Source of the DNA: Bubalus kerabau
Lineage: Eukaryota; Chordata; Mammalia; Artiodactyla; Bovidae
Length of the DNA: 64,000 nt
Assembly (NCBI RefSeq): GCF_029407905.1
Contig: NW_026577929.1
Span: 1,116,001-1,180,000, forward strand
Direction of reading: 5' to 3'
The first letter of the stretch is position 1, and each line of letters opens with the position of its first letter. Below are positions 12,274 through 23,500 of this stretch, piece after piece. Both the position numbers and the translations under genes were made by a program. The notes under the pieces were generated by a model. The model saw only the letters and a program-made list of their open reading frames with translations. It was not told the origin of the DNA and did not search any database.

Positions 12274-13829
12274 AGTTTGGTGTTTTGGTACTGAATAATT
12301 AGAAATTGTAAAAAGTTTAAATTTTGTGGTGGTGTAATTAAAAAACAAAACAAAACAGAACCAAGCCCCAAGTGTTTGGCACAGGGAGGTTTAAGTATTT
12401 AAGGCCTGTTTTCCTTGCACTGTGGCATTCTATCAAGAAGTGTGCAGGATTTTTTTTTTTTTTTTAAGAAAAGTGTTCTAAGTGCTTGAAACAGGAAACC
12501 CAGAGGTGCCCCTGTATTTTGGGGAAGGCCTTAGGAGGTCACTTGGAAATGCTGCTGGCTGTGGGGGAGGGGGGCAGATGGGCTGTGCAGGCTTGTCCTT
12601 TGCATTCATGTTCTTGTGTGTAGAAACCCAGCTCGGAGCCATCTCCTGATGTGTAAGAATTTCGCAGACAAACCTTGAGCTAAGCAATGCATTTGTTCCT
12701 GAGGAAATGTTTGTCTTAAGCGATGTAAATATCCTATGTATATCTGCTGGACTCTGGCTTCAGGTCGGTTCCCCCAGTAGGCTCAGAAGCGACTTGAACA
12801 AAACAGTATGTTTTCCTCGTACCTTGTTCTCCTAATCTATGTTAAGGAAATGATATATTTGCCTGGAATACTGCCTTTCTTCAAGATTCATGTCAATCAG
12901 TTTTTGGCCCAGGATGACTCACCTGCTGCCAATGTGACCTCAAGGCATGTCATGGGGGAGGGGCCTGGTGCCATTCCCTGAGACAGTGCCTTTCTTTCCT
13001 TAGCTGACTGCTAGTGCCTGTAGAATATCTGGCTAGATACCAGCAGGGCGTACACCCCGCCTCAAGTCTAAGTCAGCAGTTTTCTCTATCTCATTTATAC
13101 TTTAATAACAATTGATGACACAAAAGCTCTGAGCGATCAAATCATATCAAATCTTCATTTCAGATTGAAGATGCATTCCATGGTATTGCCATCTTAAGTC
13201 TTTCCATTGTTATGGAATACCTGTCCATGTATTCAGGATAGTTTTCAGCCAGGGTGTATAAGTTCCAGTGTGCCAGTCCTGTCATCCTCGTTACATCCAT
13301 GGCAAAGTGTTGTATTCATGTTGACATTATTGAAAGGGAATTTTTTTTAATTCCTTTTCAGATTATTATCTGGTAATATATACAGAAAAAACCGTGTAAT
13401 CTTTCGTTTTTATCAGTTTGGACAGCTTGATAGTTGTCTTTAATTTCTTTCCTTTCTCATACTTTAAGATTTTCCGGGCACTGTACATGTACTGCCTCAC
13501 CCCTAATCTCAGTCATGTGTTCAAAGAACTTCTGTCCTTTATTTGTTTACTTATTTTTTGCAACATTGAATTCGTTTTGACTATGCTAGGTCTCTGCTGC
13601 AAGATGGAAGTTGCTAGGACCTCTGGACTGCAGTCTTCCATCTCTTACTGACCTCTTGTTGACCTCTGCAGAATCCTGGTTGGCGGGAGCTTGTTAGTTC
13701 CTCGTTCCTTACCAGGACCTCCTGTGGTAAGTGTTTTTCTCTTCTCTGTTGCCTTGTAAGGGTGGATGGTCATTGGCATCCCAAAGCTAGCTGGAAGTCA
13801 ATGATTTAGGCAGGCTTGTGCATAGATAT

Positions 13830-14127
13830 GGGAGAAGGCAATGGCACCCCACTCCAGTACTCTTGCGTGGAAAATCCCATGGATGGAGGAGCCTGGTAGG
13901 CTGCAGTCCACGGGGTCGCTAAAAGTCGGACACCACTGAGCGACTTCACGTTCACTTTTCACTTTCATGCATGGGAGGAGGAAATGGCAACCCACTCCAG
14001 TGTTCTTGCCTAGAGAACCCCAGGGACTGCGGGGCCTCGTGGGCTGCCGTCTATGGGGTCGCACAGAGTCGGACACGACTGAAACGACTTAGCAGCAGCG
14101 GCGGCGGCAGCAGCAGCAGAAGCAGTG
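13830..14127 (+). mobile_element. Bov-A2 SINE
   Basis: A classic ruminant Bov-A2 dimer: two related monomers, each starting GGAGAAGGCAATGGC or its variant GGAGGAGGAAATGGC, each containing CCCACTCCAGT and GTCGGACAC. It ends in an AGC/CAG-rich tail. This SINE family is confined to ruminants and supports a bovid source. Similar short sequences (GATATG and GATATC) flank it, but I cannot call a clean target duplication. Confidence 0.95.
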
Positions 14128-14810
14128 CATCGATATCAAAAGGGCTGCAAACAGTCAGGAAGGATCACATATGTCACCGTGAAACACTACTTCTCCACTT
14201 AGCCAAAGCTAACAAAAGATTTCTGTTCTAGGTCAACCTAGAAGAGATCACTTAAGAGGTAAAGAAACTAAAACTCCATTAGCAAAAGCATTTCGACATC
14301 TCAAGAAAACTTGTGCTAGGCACAGAACTCTTTTCTGGGGGTCCGCTTTCCCTACAACCTCCTTATCCCGTTCTGTACCCATTCCTTTGCTTCTCCCATC
14401 CTGAAACGGCCACCTGTAAGACAGAACTACTTTGTTTTCCTTCCTCAAGTGCCATTGCATTCCACATACTTTCTTGTAATAACAAGTCATACATTTCCCT
14501 TCAGCAACCAAGAACTGACTTTTATATTGGCATTCGCTATAGCCCGCCCCCCTCCCCCCACCCCCAAGAACAGAACAAAACAAAACAAAACAATTGCTTT
14601 CTTACATTTAACATGTCAGGATGGTGCCAGACACTATTCATGGAGAGTCAAAAATCTCTTTTGTTTCTGTGTAAAAGGGAGGTCCTTTCAAGTCGTGAAT
14701 GTTTCAGAACTTTCATTTATTTGGAAATGACCTAGCTATTCAATACACTGTCGTCACAAGGATAGAAACTCGGGTAACCAAAACACCTGGAGAAACGTTT
14801 GTTAGTTCAG

Positions 14811-14990
14811 TTCAGTTCAGTTGCTCAGTCGTGTCTGACTCTTTGGGACCCCGTGGCCTGAAGGACGCCAGGCTTCCGTGTCCGTCACCAGCTCCAGGGG
14901 CTTGCTCAAACTCATGTCCATCGAGTCAGTGATGCCATCCAACCATCTTATCCTCTGTCATCCCCTTCTCCTCTGCCTTCAATCAAGACT
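14811..14990 (-). mobile_element. BovB LINE 3' end fragment
   Basis: About 180 bp in reverse orientation. The plus strand starts with repeats of TTCAG, the complement of the BovB tail, followed by GCTCAGTCGTGTCTGACTC and later GTCAGTGATGCCATCCAACC. These are typical of the BovB 3' region and its derived SINEs. It is 5'-truncated, like most copies. Confidence 0.85.
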
Positions 14991-15837
14991 ATGAGAGGCA
15001 GATATTTTAGAGTATAATTATTGTAAAGGGTTTGTCTAAAAGCTCATATCACATTTACATTTTTTACTTTTGTTGTTGTCGTTTCCAGGTAGTTTCTTGC
15101 TGACAAGCTTGTGACACATATAACAATAGAGCAATTTTTACCTCAAAAGAAACCTAGGCACTATGAACATGTTGTGCTTAATGTTGTTGACTCTTAGACA
15201 TGTCTATAATGGAGGAGCAAAACCAAAAATACTAGATATTTAATATTGACTAGTTCCCAGTTCACGGGACTCTGACATTCATTTAGGTCAATGTTTTCTT
15301 GTATTTCCAGCAGTTTGATTTGGAAGGGCTGCCTTGTCTTGAGACCATTGAAATCAGAACTCAGAACTTGAGCAATATTATCAAAAAACACAGGGCTCAC
15401 ACTGACACATACCTTAATCCAAACAGACAGACAAGACATCTTCCAGGTTTCCGCCTGAGATTTAAAATATTTCTTTGAGCCAGTCTTCTGGGGAGTGGGG
15501 GGATGGGGGTGGCAGTAAGGCAGGCTTGGGTAACAAGCCAATTGTTGGTCATTGCATATGCAAAGAACCAGCTTTCCGGGTTCCAAGGAAAAAAGTTTCC
15601 TTGGTAACCAACTTTGTCTGGTTCTATAGAATATCATGGCCCTCCTAGGTCAGGTCATCTTGCCTATCTGTAGTCCTCGTTTTATCCCTAAATCACAGAC
15701 AGCTTGGATTGTCTCTGTGGGGTGTATGTATTGTCCTCATGTTTGACCTGGCGGCAGCAGCGAGGTCCGAGAGCCTCTCCTGGAACCGGGCGTGGGGACG
15801 GGGCTCACCGAGAGCCACTGGTGAAGGTGGGCAGCGC

Positions 15838-16730
15838 CCCTGGAGCGCGGCAGGGGCGGGGCGAACCCGGGTGGTGCAAGGCGGGTGTCGGCTCCTGACG
15901 GGGGTAGGGGAGGGCTTCCCAGTTGTGCTCTCGGAGATGGCCACTGCAGCTGGAAACGCGCCGGGAGCGCAGCCAGGGTGGGGTAAACCTGGGCTGCACA
16001 GGTCGAGATTCCGCTCACTGTGGGTGGGGGGTCGGTCCCTGTTGTGCTCCCGGGGGTCGCCAATGTTGCTGGGAACCCACCGGGAGCCCGGCAGGGCCGG
16101 GGCGAAACCTGGCGGTGCGGGGCGGGGTGGGGTTCCATTCTCATTGGGGGTCGGCTCCTGGCGGGGGTGGGGGAGGGCTTTCCAGATGTGCTGTTGGGGG
16201 TCACCATTGCGGCTGGGAATGCCCATTTCGTGAACTCCTGGATCCCCAAGGATCGGCATCCATTGGCCACAGCGGAGGGGTGCGGAACACAGGTAAGGGA
16301 ACGGGGACTGCCTGGAGCAGGGAACCATGTATTCCGCCCTGTGTTGGCACAGTCTCAGAGCTCCCCAACCTGGCGGTCGCAGAAAGGCCTCGTCTTTGGG
16401 GTCAAGGCCTTTACCGCTCCACCCCTCTGCTGAAAAACCTCAGAGTCTGCTCGGTTTTCCCAAGCAGCCTAGTGTCTGCTGGAAGTCCAAGGGACAGAAC
16501 CCTGAATTCTGGCCGGCTGGCCCAGCCCTGCTTCTGGCACTTTGTAGGCCAGCGGGCCCTGGAGCACCTGCTAGGACGGGAAAGGGAAGGGTACGCGAAT
16601 TGCACGCTGGTGGCCGCCGAGGCAGCAAAGAAGGGGGGAGGGCACCTTACTGCCCTTTAATGGCAGACAGAATCTGTGGCTGTCCTGCTGCGTGGGCCTT
16701 TTCATGGGGACCTTGTGCAATAAAAGTTTA
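15838..16730 (+). repeat. GC-rich element, copy 2
   Basis: Direct repeat of 11379-12290, with the same order of parts: three degenerate GC-rich repeats (cores near 15919, 16037 and 16182), a CAG/GTAAGG donor (GT at 16293), then the tail with AATAAA at 16719-16724. The last GC repeat carries about 25 extra bases. The copy lacks about 44 bases found in copy 1 around 12128-12165. It stops right after AATAAAAGTTTA, where satellite I begins at 16731, so its 3' flank has been lost. Confidence 0.6.
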
Positions 16731-17705
16731 CCGGTGACCTTAGGGAACTTCCCAGTGTGCTTCTGACAGATGAGGGATGCTGTGGAGTTGGCGGGGCCTC
16801 TCAGGACTCCGCTGGGTTTGGCGCAATGGAAGAGGGCCTCATCTCCAGGGAAGGCAGGAACCTTAGGCTTCCTCTCCGTTTCAGACTCCGACCGCAGGGT
16901 CCCTGCAGAGTTGGGACAGGAGAGTCAGGAATCGTCTTGTCTGAGGAAGGGAACTCCGCTTGCCTCTTGAGGTGCTCAGGGGGTCTCAGGCCCCTTGTTG
17001 AGCTGTGTGTGGAACCTGCGGGTGTTTCTGGAAATGCACGACGGTGACAGTGCCCCTTCGTGTTGTGCCTTCACCCACTGGGTTGCCTTCGAAGAGGTGT
17101 CCGGGCCTCGGGTTCTTTTCAAGAGTGGACAGGGAAATCGGGGTCTTTCGGCATGAGGGACCACCCACGGGGCTAGTCTCAAATCTCCTAGTGAGGCCAG
17201 CTTCATCCTGAGTTGTGCTGGGAAGGCCGGGGACCCTTCCAGACAATGCAGGGGGATTGACTCTCCTGTCGCCATCAGGAGGGGAGAAGGGGCTCAGATG
17301 AAGTGGGGATGGAACCCTCGGTGTTACCCTCGAGGGAAACCGGCGTGTGGGGGACTTTTGGGGATTGCATGAAAGGAGTCAGGTACCGTTTCGCACTTCA
17401 GGACAGAACCTGGGACTTCCCTTGAGACGCCGTAGCGGGCAAGGGCCTCATCTTGCGAAGACGTTGGGACCATGTGGATTTTCTCGAGTTGCGGCGGGAT
17501 TCTCGAGTTACGAAGTGGATTTCAGGCTTCCTCTTGTGTTGGCCCCAGGAAGCCTAATCTTCCATTCGAGTTGCGAGGGAAAGCTGACGGTTGCACTCGA
17601 GTCACTGCAGGGCCAAAGAGACCTCATCTAGGCCTGTGTCCGGGACTTAACGTTCCTCTCAAGGGAAGACAGGGATCTCAGGGTGGCGTTCCAGACTCCC
17701 CCGGG

Positions 17706-20515
17706 GAGTCAGGCCTCGCCTCGAGGGCAAGCCAAGGATGCCGCTCTCCTCTCAAGTCGCGACGCAGATCTCTTGGAGCCCACTGAGTGGCCTCAAGGGA
17801 GTCAGGCCTTCTCTTCAGTTTGGAGAGAGGACTCGGGATTGTGCTCTGGGTCAGGCAGGAAAAGAAGGCCCTCACCTCGCGAGGATGGGGGCTTCTCAGG
17901 GGTTTCCTCGAGCTGCGGCGCCCGTGGGGGTTTTCTCACGAGGCAAGACGAGGATCTCAGGGAGCCTCTCGTGCGGTGCCAGGGAAGTCAGGTCTCTGTG
18001 CACGTGGCGAGGGGGAGCGCGTCATGGCTCTCCAGTCATGGGAGAGGACTAGGGCCTCCAGAGGCGTTGAAGAAGGACACTCGAGGTCTTTCTGTGGTTG
18101 CGGCGGGAAAGCCTCGTTTCCCTCGACTTCTGCCGGGGACCTGAGGGAACTTCCCATGGTGCCTCTGATAGGTGAGGGATGCTGTGGAGTTGGCGGGGCC
18201 TCTCGGGACTCCGCTGGGCTTGGCGCAATGGAAGAGGGCCTCATCTCGAGAGGAGACAGGAAACATAGGCTTCCTCTCCTTTTCGGACTCCAACCACAGG
18301 GTCCCTGCAGAGTTGGGACAGGAGAGGCAGGCCTCGTCTTGTCTGAGGAAGGGAACTCTGCTTGCCTCTCGAATTGCTCAGGGTGTCTCACGCACCTCGT
18401 CAAGCTGTGTGTGGAAACCGCGGGTTTTTCCGGACGACGCACGGGGGTGTCAGTGCCCCTTCGAATGGTAACTTCACCCACAGGGTTGCCTTCGAAGAGG
18501 TGTCCGGGCATCGGGTTCTTATCCAGAGCGGACTGGGAAATCGGGGTCGTTCGGCATGTGGCACAACCCACGGGGCTCGTCTCGAATTTCCTCGGGAGGC
18601 CGGCCTCATCCTGAGGTGTGCCGGGAAAGCCGGGAACCCCTTCCAGAATACGCAGGGGAATCGACTCTCCTGTCGTGATGAGGAGGGGAGAAGGGGCTCA
18701 GATGAAGGGGTGCCAGGACCCTCGGTGTTCCCCTCGAGGGAACCCGGCGTGTCTGGGAAATTTTGGAGGTCGCATGAAGGGTGTCAGGTACCGTTTCGCT
18801 ACTCAGGACGGAACGTGAGACTTCCCTTGAGACGCCGTAGCGGGCAAGGGCCCCATCTTGCTAAGACGTTGGGACCACGTGGTTTTTCTCGAGTTGCGGC
18901 GGGATTCTCGAGTTACGACGGGGATTTCAGGCTTCCTCTTGGGTTGGCCCTGGGAAGCCCCATCTTCCATTCGAGTTGCTAGGGAAAGCTGGGGGTTGCG
19001 CTCGAGTCACTGCAGGGCCCAAGAGACCTCATCTAGGCGTGTGTCCAGGACCTAGTAGTACTCTCAAGGGAAGACAGGGATCCCGGGGTTGCACTCCAGA
19101 GTCCCCCGTGGAGTCAGGCCTCGCCTCGAGGGCAAGCCAAGGATGCCGCTCTCCTCTCAAGTCGCGACGCAGATCTCTTGGAGCCCACTGAGTGGCCTCA
19201 AGGGAGTCAGGCCTTCTCTTCAGTTTGGAGAGAGGACTCGGGATTGTGCTCTGGGTCAGGCAGGAAAAGAAGGCCCTCACCTCGCGAGGATGGGGGCTTC
19301 TCAGGGGTTTCCTCGAGCTGCGGCGCCCGTGGGGGTTTTCTCACGAGGCAAGACGAGGATCTCAGGGAGCCTCTCGTGCGGTGCCAGGGAAGTCAGGTCT
19401 CTGTGCACGTGGCGAGGGGGAGAGCGTCATGGCTCTCCAGTCATGGGAGAGGACTAGGGCCTCCAGAGGCGTTGAAGAAGGACACTCGAGGTCTTTCTGT
19501 GGTTGCGGCGGGAAAGCCTCGTTTCCCTCGACTTCTGCCGGGGACCTGAGGGAACTTCCCATGGTGCCTCTGATAGGTGAGGGATGCTGTGGAGTTGGCG
19601 GGGCCTCTCGGGACTCCGCTGGGCTTGGCGCAATGGAAGAGGGCCTCATCTCGAGGGGAGACAGGAAACATAGGCTTCCTCTCCTTTTCGGACTCCAACC
19701 ACAGGGTCCCTGCAGAGTTGGGACAGGAGAGGCAGGCCTCGTCTTGTCTGAGGAAGGGAACTCTGCTTGCCTCTCGAATTGCTCAGGGTGTCTCACGCAC
19801 CTCGTCAAGCTGTGTGTGGAAACCGCGGGTTTTTCCGGACGACGCACGGGGGTGTCAGTGCCCCTTCGAATGGTAACTTCACCCACAGGGTTGCCTTCGA
19901 AGAGGTGTCCGGGCATCGGGTTCTTATCCAGAGCGGACTGGGAAATCGGGGTCTTTCGGCATGTGGCACAACCCACGGGGCTCGTCTCGAATTTCCTCGG
20001 GAGGCCGGCCTCATCCTGAGGTGTGCCGGGAAAGCCGGGAACCCCTTCCAGAATACGCAGGGGAATCGACTCTCCTGTCGTGATGAGGAGGGGAGAAGGG
20101 GCTCAGATGAAGGGGTGCCAGGACCCTCGGTGTTCCCCTCGAGGGAACCCGGCGTGTCTGGGAAATTTTGGAGGTCGCATGAAGGGTGTCAGGTACCGTT
20201 TCGCTACTCAGGACGGAACGTGAGACTTCCCTTGAGACGCCGTAGCGGGCAAGGGCCCCATCTTGCTAAGACGTTGGGACCACGTGGTTTTTCTCGAGTT
20301 GCGGCGGGATTCTCGAGTTACGACGGGGATTTCAGGCTTCCTCTTGGGTTGGCCCTGGGAAGCCCCATCTTCCATTCGAGTTGCTAGGGAAAGCTGGGGG
20401 TTGCGCTCGAGTCACTGCAGGGCCCAAGAGACCTCATCTAGGCGTGTGTCCAGGACCTAGTAGTACTCTCAAGGGAAGACAGGGATCCCGGGGTTGCACT
20501 CCAGAGTCCCCCGTG
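17706..20515. repeat. Near-identical tandem duplication of one satellite unit (2 x 1405 bp)
   Basis: The unit at 17706-19110 and that at 19111-20515 differ at only a few bases I could find: near 18020/19425 (GCGCG/GAGCG), near 18252/19657 (AGAGG/GGGGA context) and near 18551/19956 (GTCG/GTCT). Neighbouring units differ by several percent. This indicates a very recent unequal crossover or an assembly duplication. Confidence 0.88.
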
Positions 20516-23500
20516 GAGTCAGGCCTCGCATCGAGGGGAAGCAAAGGACTCCGCTCTTCTCTTGAGCCACGACGCGGATCTCTTGGAGCCCTCTGAGTGG
20601 CCTCAAGGGAGTCAAGCCTAATCTTCAGTTTGGAGAGAGGACTCGGGATTGCTCTCCAGGAAAGGCAGGAAAAGAAGGCCCTCACCTCGCGAGGACGGGG
20701 GCTTCTCAGGGGTTTCCTCGAGCTGCGGCGTCCGTGGGGCTTTTCTCACGAGGCACGACGAGGTTCTCAGGGAGCCTCTCATGCGGCGCCAGGGAAGTCA
20801 GGTCTCCATGAGCGTGGCAAGGGGGAGCGCGTCATTGTTCTCGAGTCCTGGGAGGGGACTAGGGCATCAAGGCGTGTAGAAGAAGGTCTCACGAGGTCTT
20901 TCTCGGCTTGCAGCGGGAAACCCTCGTTTCCCTCGACTTCTCCCGGTGACCTGAGGGAACTTCCCAGGGTTCCTCTTAGAGGTGAGGGATGCTGTGGAGT
21001 TGGTGGGCCATCTCGGGACTCCTCTGGGTTTGGCGCAATCGAAGAGGGCCTCATCTCGAGGGGAGACAGGACCGCAGGCTTCCTCTCCGTTTCGTACTCC
21101 GACAGCAGTGTCCCTGCAGCGTTGGGGCAGGAGAGTCAGGCCTCGTCTTGTCTGAGGAAGGGAACTCCGCTTGCCTCTCGAGTTGCTCAGGGAGTCTCAG
21201 TCCCCTCGTGGAGCTGTGTGTGGAAACCGCGGGTGTTTCCGGACGATGCACGGGAGTGTCAGTGCCCCTTCGTGTTGTTCCTTCACTCACAGGGTGGCCT
21301 TCGAAGAGGCGTCCGGGCATCGGGTTCTCCTCAACTGCGGACCGGGAAATCAGGGTCGTTCAACATGGGGCACCAGCCACGGGGCTTGTCTCGAATTTCC
21401 TCGCGAGGCCGGCCTCATCCTGAGGGGCGCCGTGCAGGCCGGGAACCCCTTCCAGACCACGCAGGGGAATCAACTCTCCTGTCGCGAACAGGAGAGGAGT
21501 AGGTGCTCAGAGGAAGTGGTGCTGGGACTCTCGGTGTTCCCCTCAAGGGAACCCAGCATGTCGGGGAACTTTTGGATGTCGCATGAAGGGTGTCAGGTAC
21601 CGTGTCTCACTTCACGACGGAACATGGGACTTCCCTTGAGACGCCGTACCGGGCAAGGGCCTCATCTTGCGAAGACGTTGAAACCACCTCGTTTTTCTCG
21701 AGTTGCGGCAGGATTCTCGAGTTTCGACGAGGATTTCAGGCTTCCTCTTGGGTTGGCCTTGGGAAGCCCCATCTCCCATTCAAGTAGCGAGGGAAATCTG
21801 GGGGTAGCGCTCGAGTCACTGCAGGGCCAAAGAGACCTCATCAAGGCGTGTGTCCTGGAACTAATATTCCTCTCCAGGGAAGGCAGGAATCTCGGGGTTG
21901 CATTTCAGGCTCCCTCGGGGAGTCAGGCCTCGTCTCGAGGGGAAGCCAAGGACTCCGCTCTCCTCTCGAGTGGCGACGCGGATCTCTTGGAGCCCACTGA
22001 GTGGCCTCAAGGGAGTCCAGCCTCCTCTTCAGTTTGGAGAGAGGACCCGGGATTGCTCTCCAGGCCATGCAGGAATAGAAGGCCCTCAGCTCGCCAGGAC
22101 GGGGGCGTCTCAGGGGTTTCCTCGAGCTGCGGCGCCCGTGGGGGTTTTCTCCCGAGGCACGACGAGGATCTCAGGGAGCCTCTCGTGCGGCGCCAGGGAA
22201 GTCAAGTCTCCATGCGCGTGGCGAGGGGGAGCGCGTCCTGGCTCTCGAGTCACGGGAGGGGACTAGGGCCTCGAGACGCGTTGAAGAAGGACTCTCGAGG
22301 TCTTTCTCGGGTGGCGGCGGGAAACCCTCGTTTCCCTCGCCTTCTGCCGGGGATCTTAGGGAACTTCCCAGGGTGCCCCTGAGAGGCGAGCGATCCTGTG
22401 AAGTTGGCGGGGCCTCTCGGGACTCCGCTGGGTCTGGCGCAACGGAAGAGGGCCTCACCTCGAGAGGAGGCAGGAACCTCAGGCTTCCTCTCCGTTTCGG
22501 CTCCGACCACAGGGTCCCTGCATAGTTGGGACAGGAGAGTCATGCCTCGTCTTGTCTGAGGAAGGGAACCCCGCTTGCCTCTCGAGTTGTCAGGGGTTTT
22601 CAGGCCCCTGGTCGAGCTGTGTGTGGAACCAGCGGGTCTTTCCGGATGATGCACGGGGGTGTCAGTGCCCCTTCGTGTTGTGCCTTCACCCACAGGGTTG
22701 CCTTCGAAGAGGGGTCCGGGCCTCGGGTCCTTCTCAAAAGCGGACCGGGGAATCGGGGGCATTTGGCATGTGGCACCACCCACGTGGCTCGTCTCGAATT
22801 TCCCTGTGAGACCGGCCTCATCCTGAGGTGCACCGGGAAGGCCGGGAACCCCTTCTGAACCACGCAGGGGAATCGACTCTCCTGTCGTGATCAGGAGGGG
22901 AGAACGGGCTCAGATGAAGCTGTGCCGGGACTCTCGGTGTTCCCTCGAGGGTACCCGGCGTGTCGGGGAGCTTTTGGGGGTCGCACGAAGGGTGTCAGGT
23001 ACTGTTTCGCACTTCAGGGCGGAACATGGGACTTCCCCTGAGACGCTGTAGTGGGCAAGGGCCTCATCTTGCGAAGACGTTGGAACCACGTGTTTTTTCT
23101 CGAGTTGCGCCGGGATTCTCGAGTGACGATGGGGATTACAGGCTTCCTCCTCTGTTGGCCCTGGGAAACCCAGTCTTCCATTCGATTGGCGAGGGAAAGC
23201 TGGGGGTTGCGCTCGAGTCATTGCAGGGCCAAAGAGACCTCATCTAGGCTTGTGTCCAGGACCTAATATTCCTCTCCAGGGAAGGCAGGGATCTCGGGGT
23301 TGCATTCCAGGATCCCCCTGGGTGTCAGGCCTCGTCTCGAGGGGAAGCAAAGGACTCTGCTGTCCTCCCGAGTCGCGACGCGGATATCTTGGAGCCCCCT
23401 AGTGGCGTCAGTGGAGTCAAGCCTCCTCTTCATTTTGGAGAGAGGGCTCAGGATTGTTCTCCAGGCCATGCAGGAAAAGAAGTCCCTTCACATCGCGAGG

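Larger units (their letters stand above)
11379..12290 (+). repeat. GC-rich element, copy 1 (donor site and AATAAA)
   Basis: A GC- and CpG-rich stretch repeated in direct orientation at 15838-16730. The first part has three degenerate ~120-bp repeats, with a CAGTTGTGCTC-like core near 11463, 11580 and 11702. It is followed by a strong splice-donor-like site (CAG/GTAAGG, cut after 11813), then about 450 bp ending in AATAAA at 12268-12273. The layout resembles a CpG-island first exon, or a compact transcription unit, but I recognise no gene. Open frames exist on both strands, as expected from base composition. A terminal-exon or ncRNA role is inference only. Confidence 0.6.
12291..15837. other. 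Spacer between GC-rich elements; no gene recognised
   Basis: About 3.5 kb of moderate base composition with no tandem structure. It holds a Bov-A2 SINE (13830-14127), a BovB 3' fragment (14811-14990), a T run near 12452-12467 and an AAACA-rich stretch near 14572-14590. A 147-codon frame on the minus strand (15194-15637) has no domain that I recognise and no copy elsewhere in the window. From about 15740 to 15837 the sequence becomes GC-rich, leading into the second GC-rich element. I see no convincing coding exon. Confidence 0.55.

Noticed and set aside
15194..15637. 147-codon minus-strand frame as a possible gene
   Set aside because: No recognisable domain, no promoter or splice context, and no second copy; left as part of the spacer.
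12291..15837. GC-rich elements as LTRs of an unknown provirus with the spacer as internal region
   Set aside because: They lack TG...CA ends, no primer site or polypurine tract is present, AATAAA is at the very end, and the spacer shows no viral motif.
15923..16660. 245-codon GC-rich frame in the second GC-rich element
   Set aside because: Opposite-strand frames are equally long (15693-16328), composition explains the openness, and copy 1 does not keep the same full frame.
17787..20019. Two nearly identical 275-codon frames (17787-18614 and 19192-20019) that look like a duplicated gene
   Set aside because: They are the same segment of two almost identical satellite units; other units do not conserve the frame.
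21171..22382. 403-codon open frame, the longest in the window
   Set aside because: It is satellite I read through one unit. Overlapping long frames occur on both strands and shift from unit to unit, and no domain is visible.
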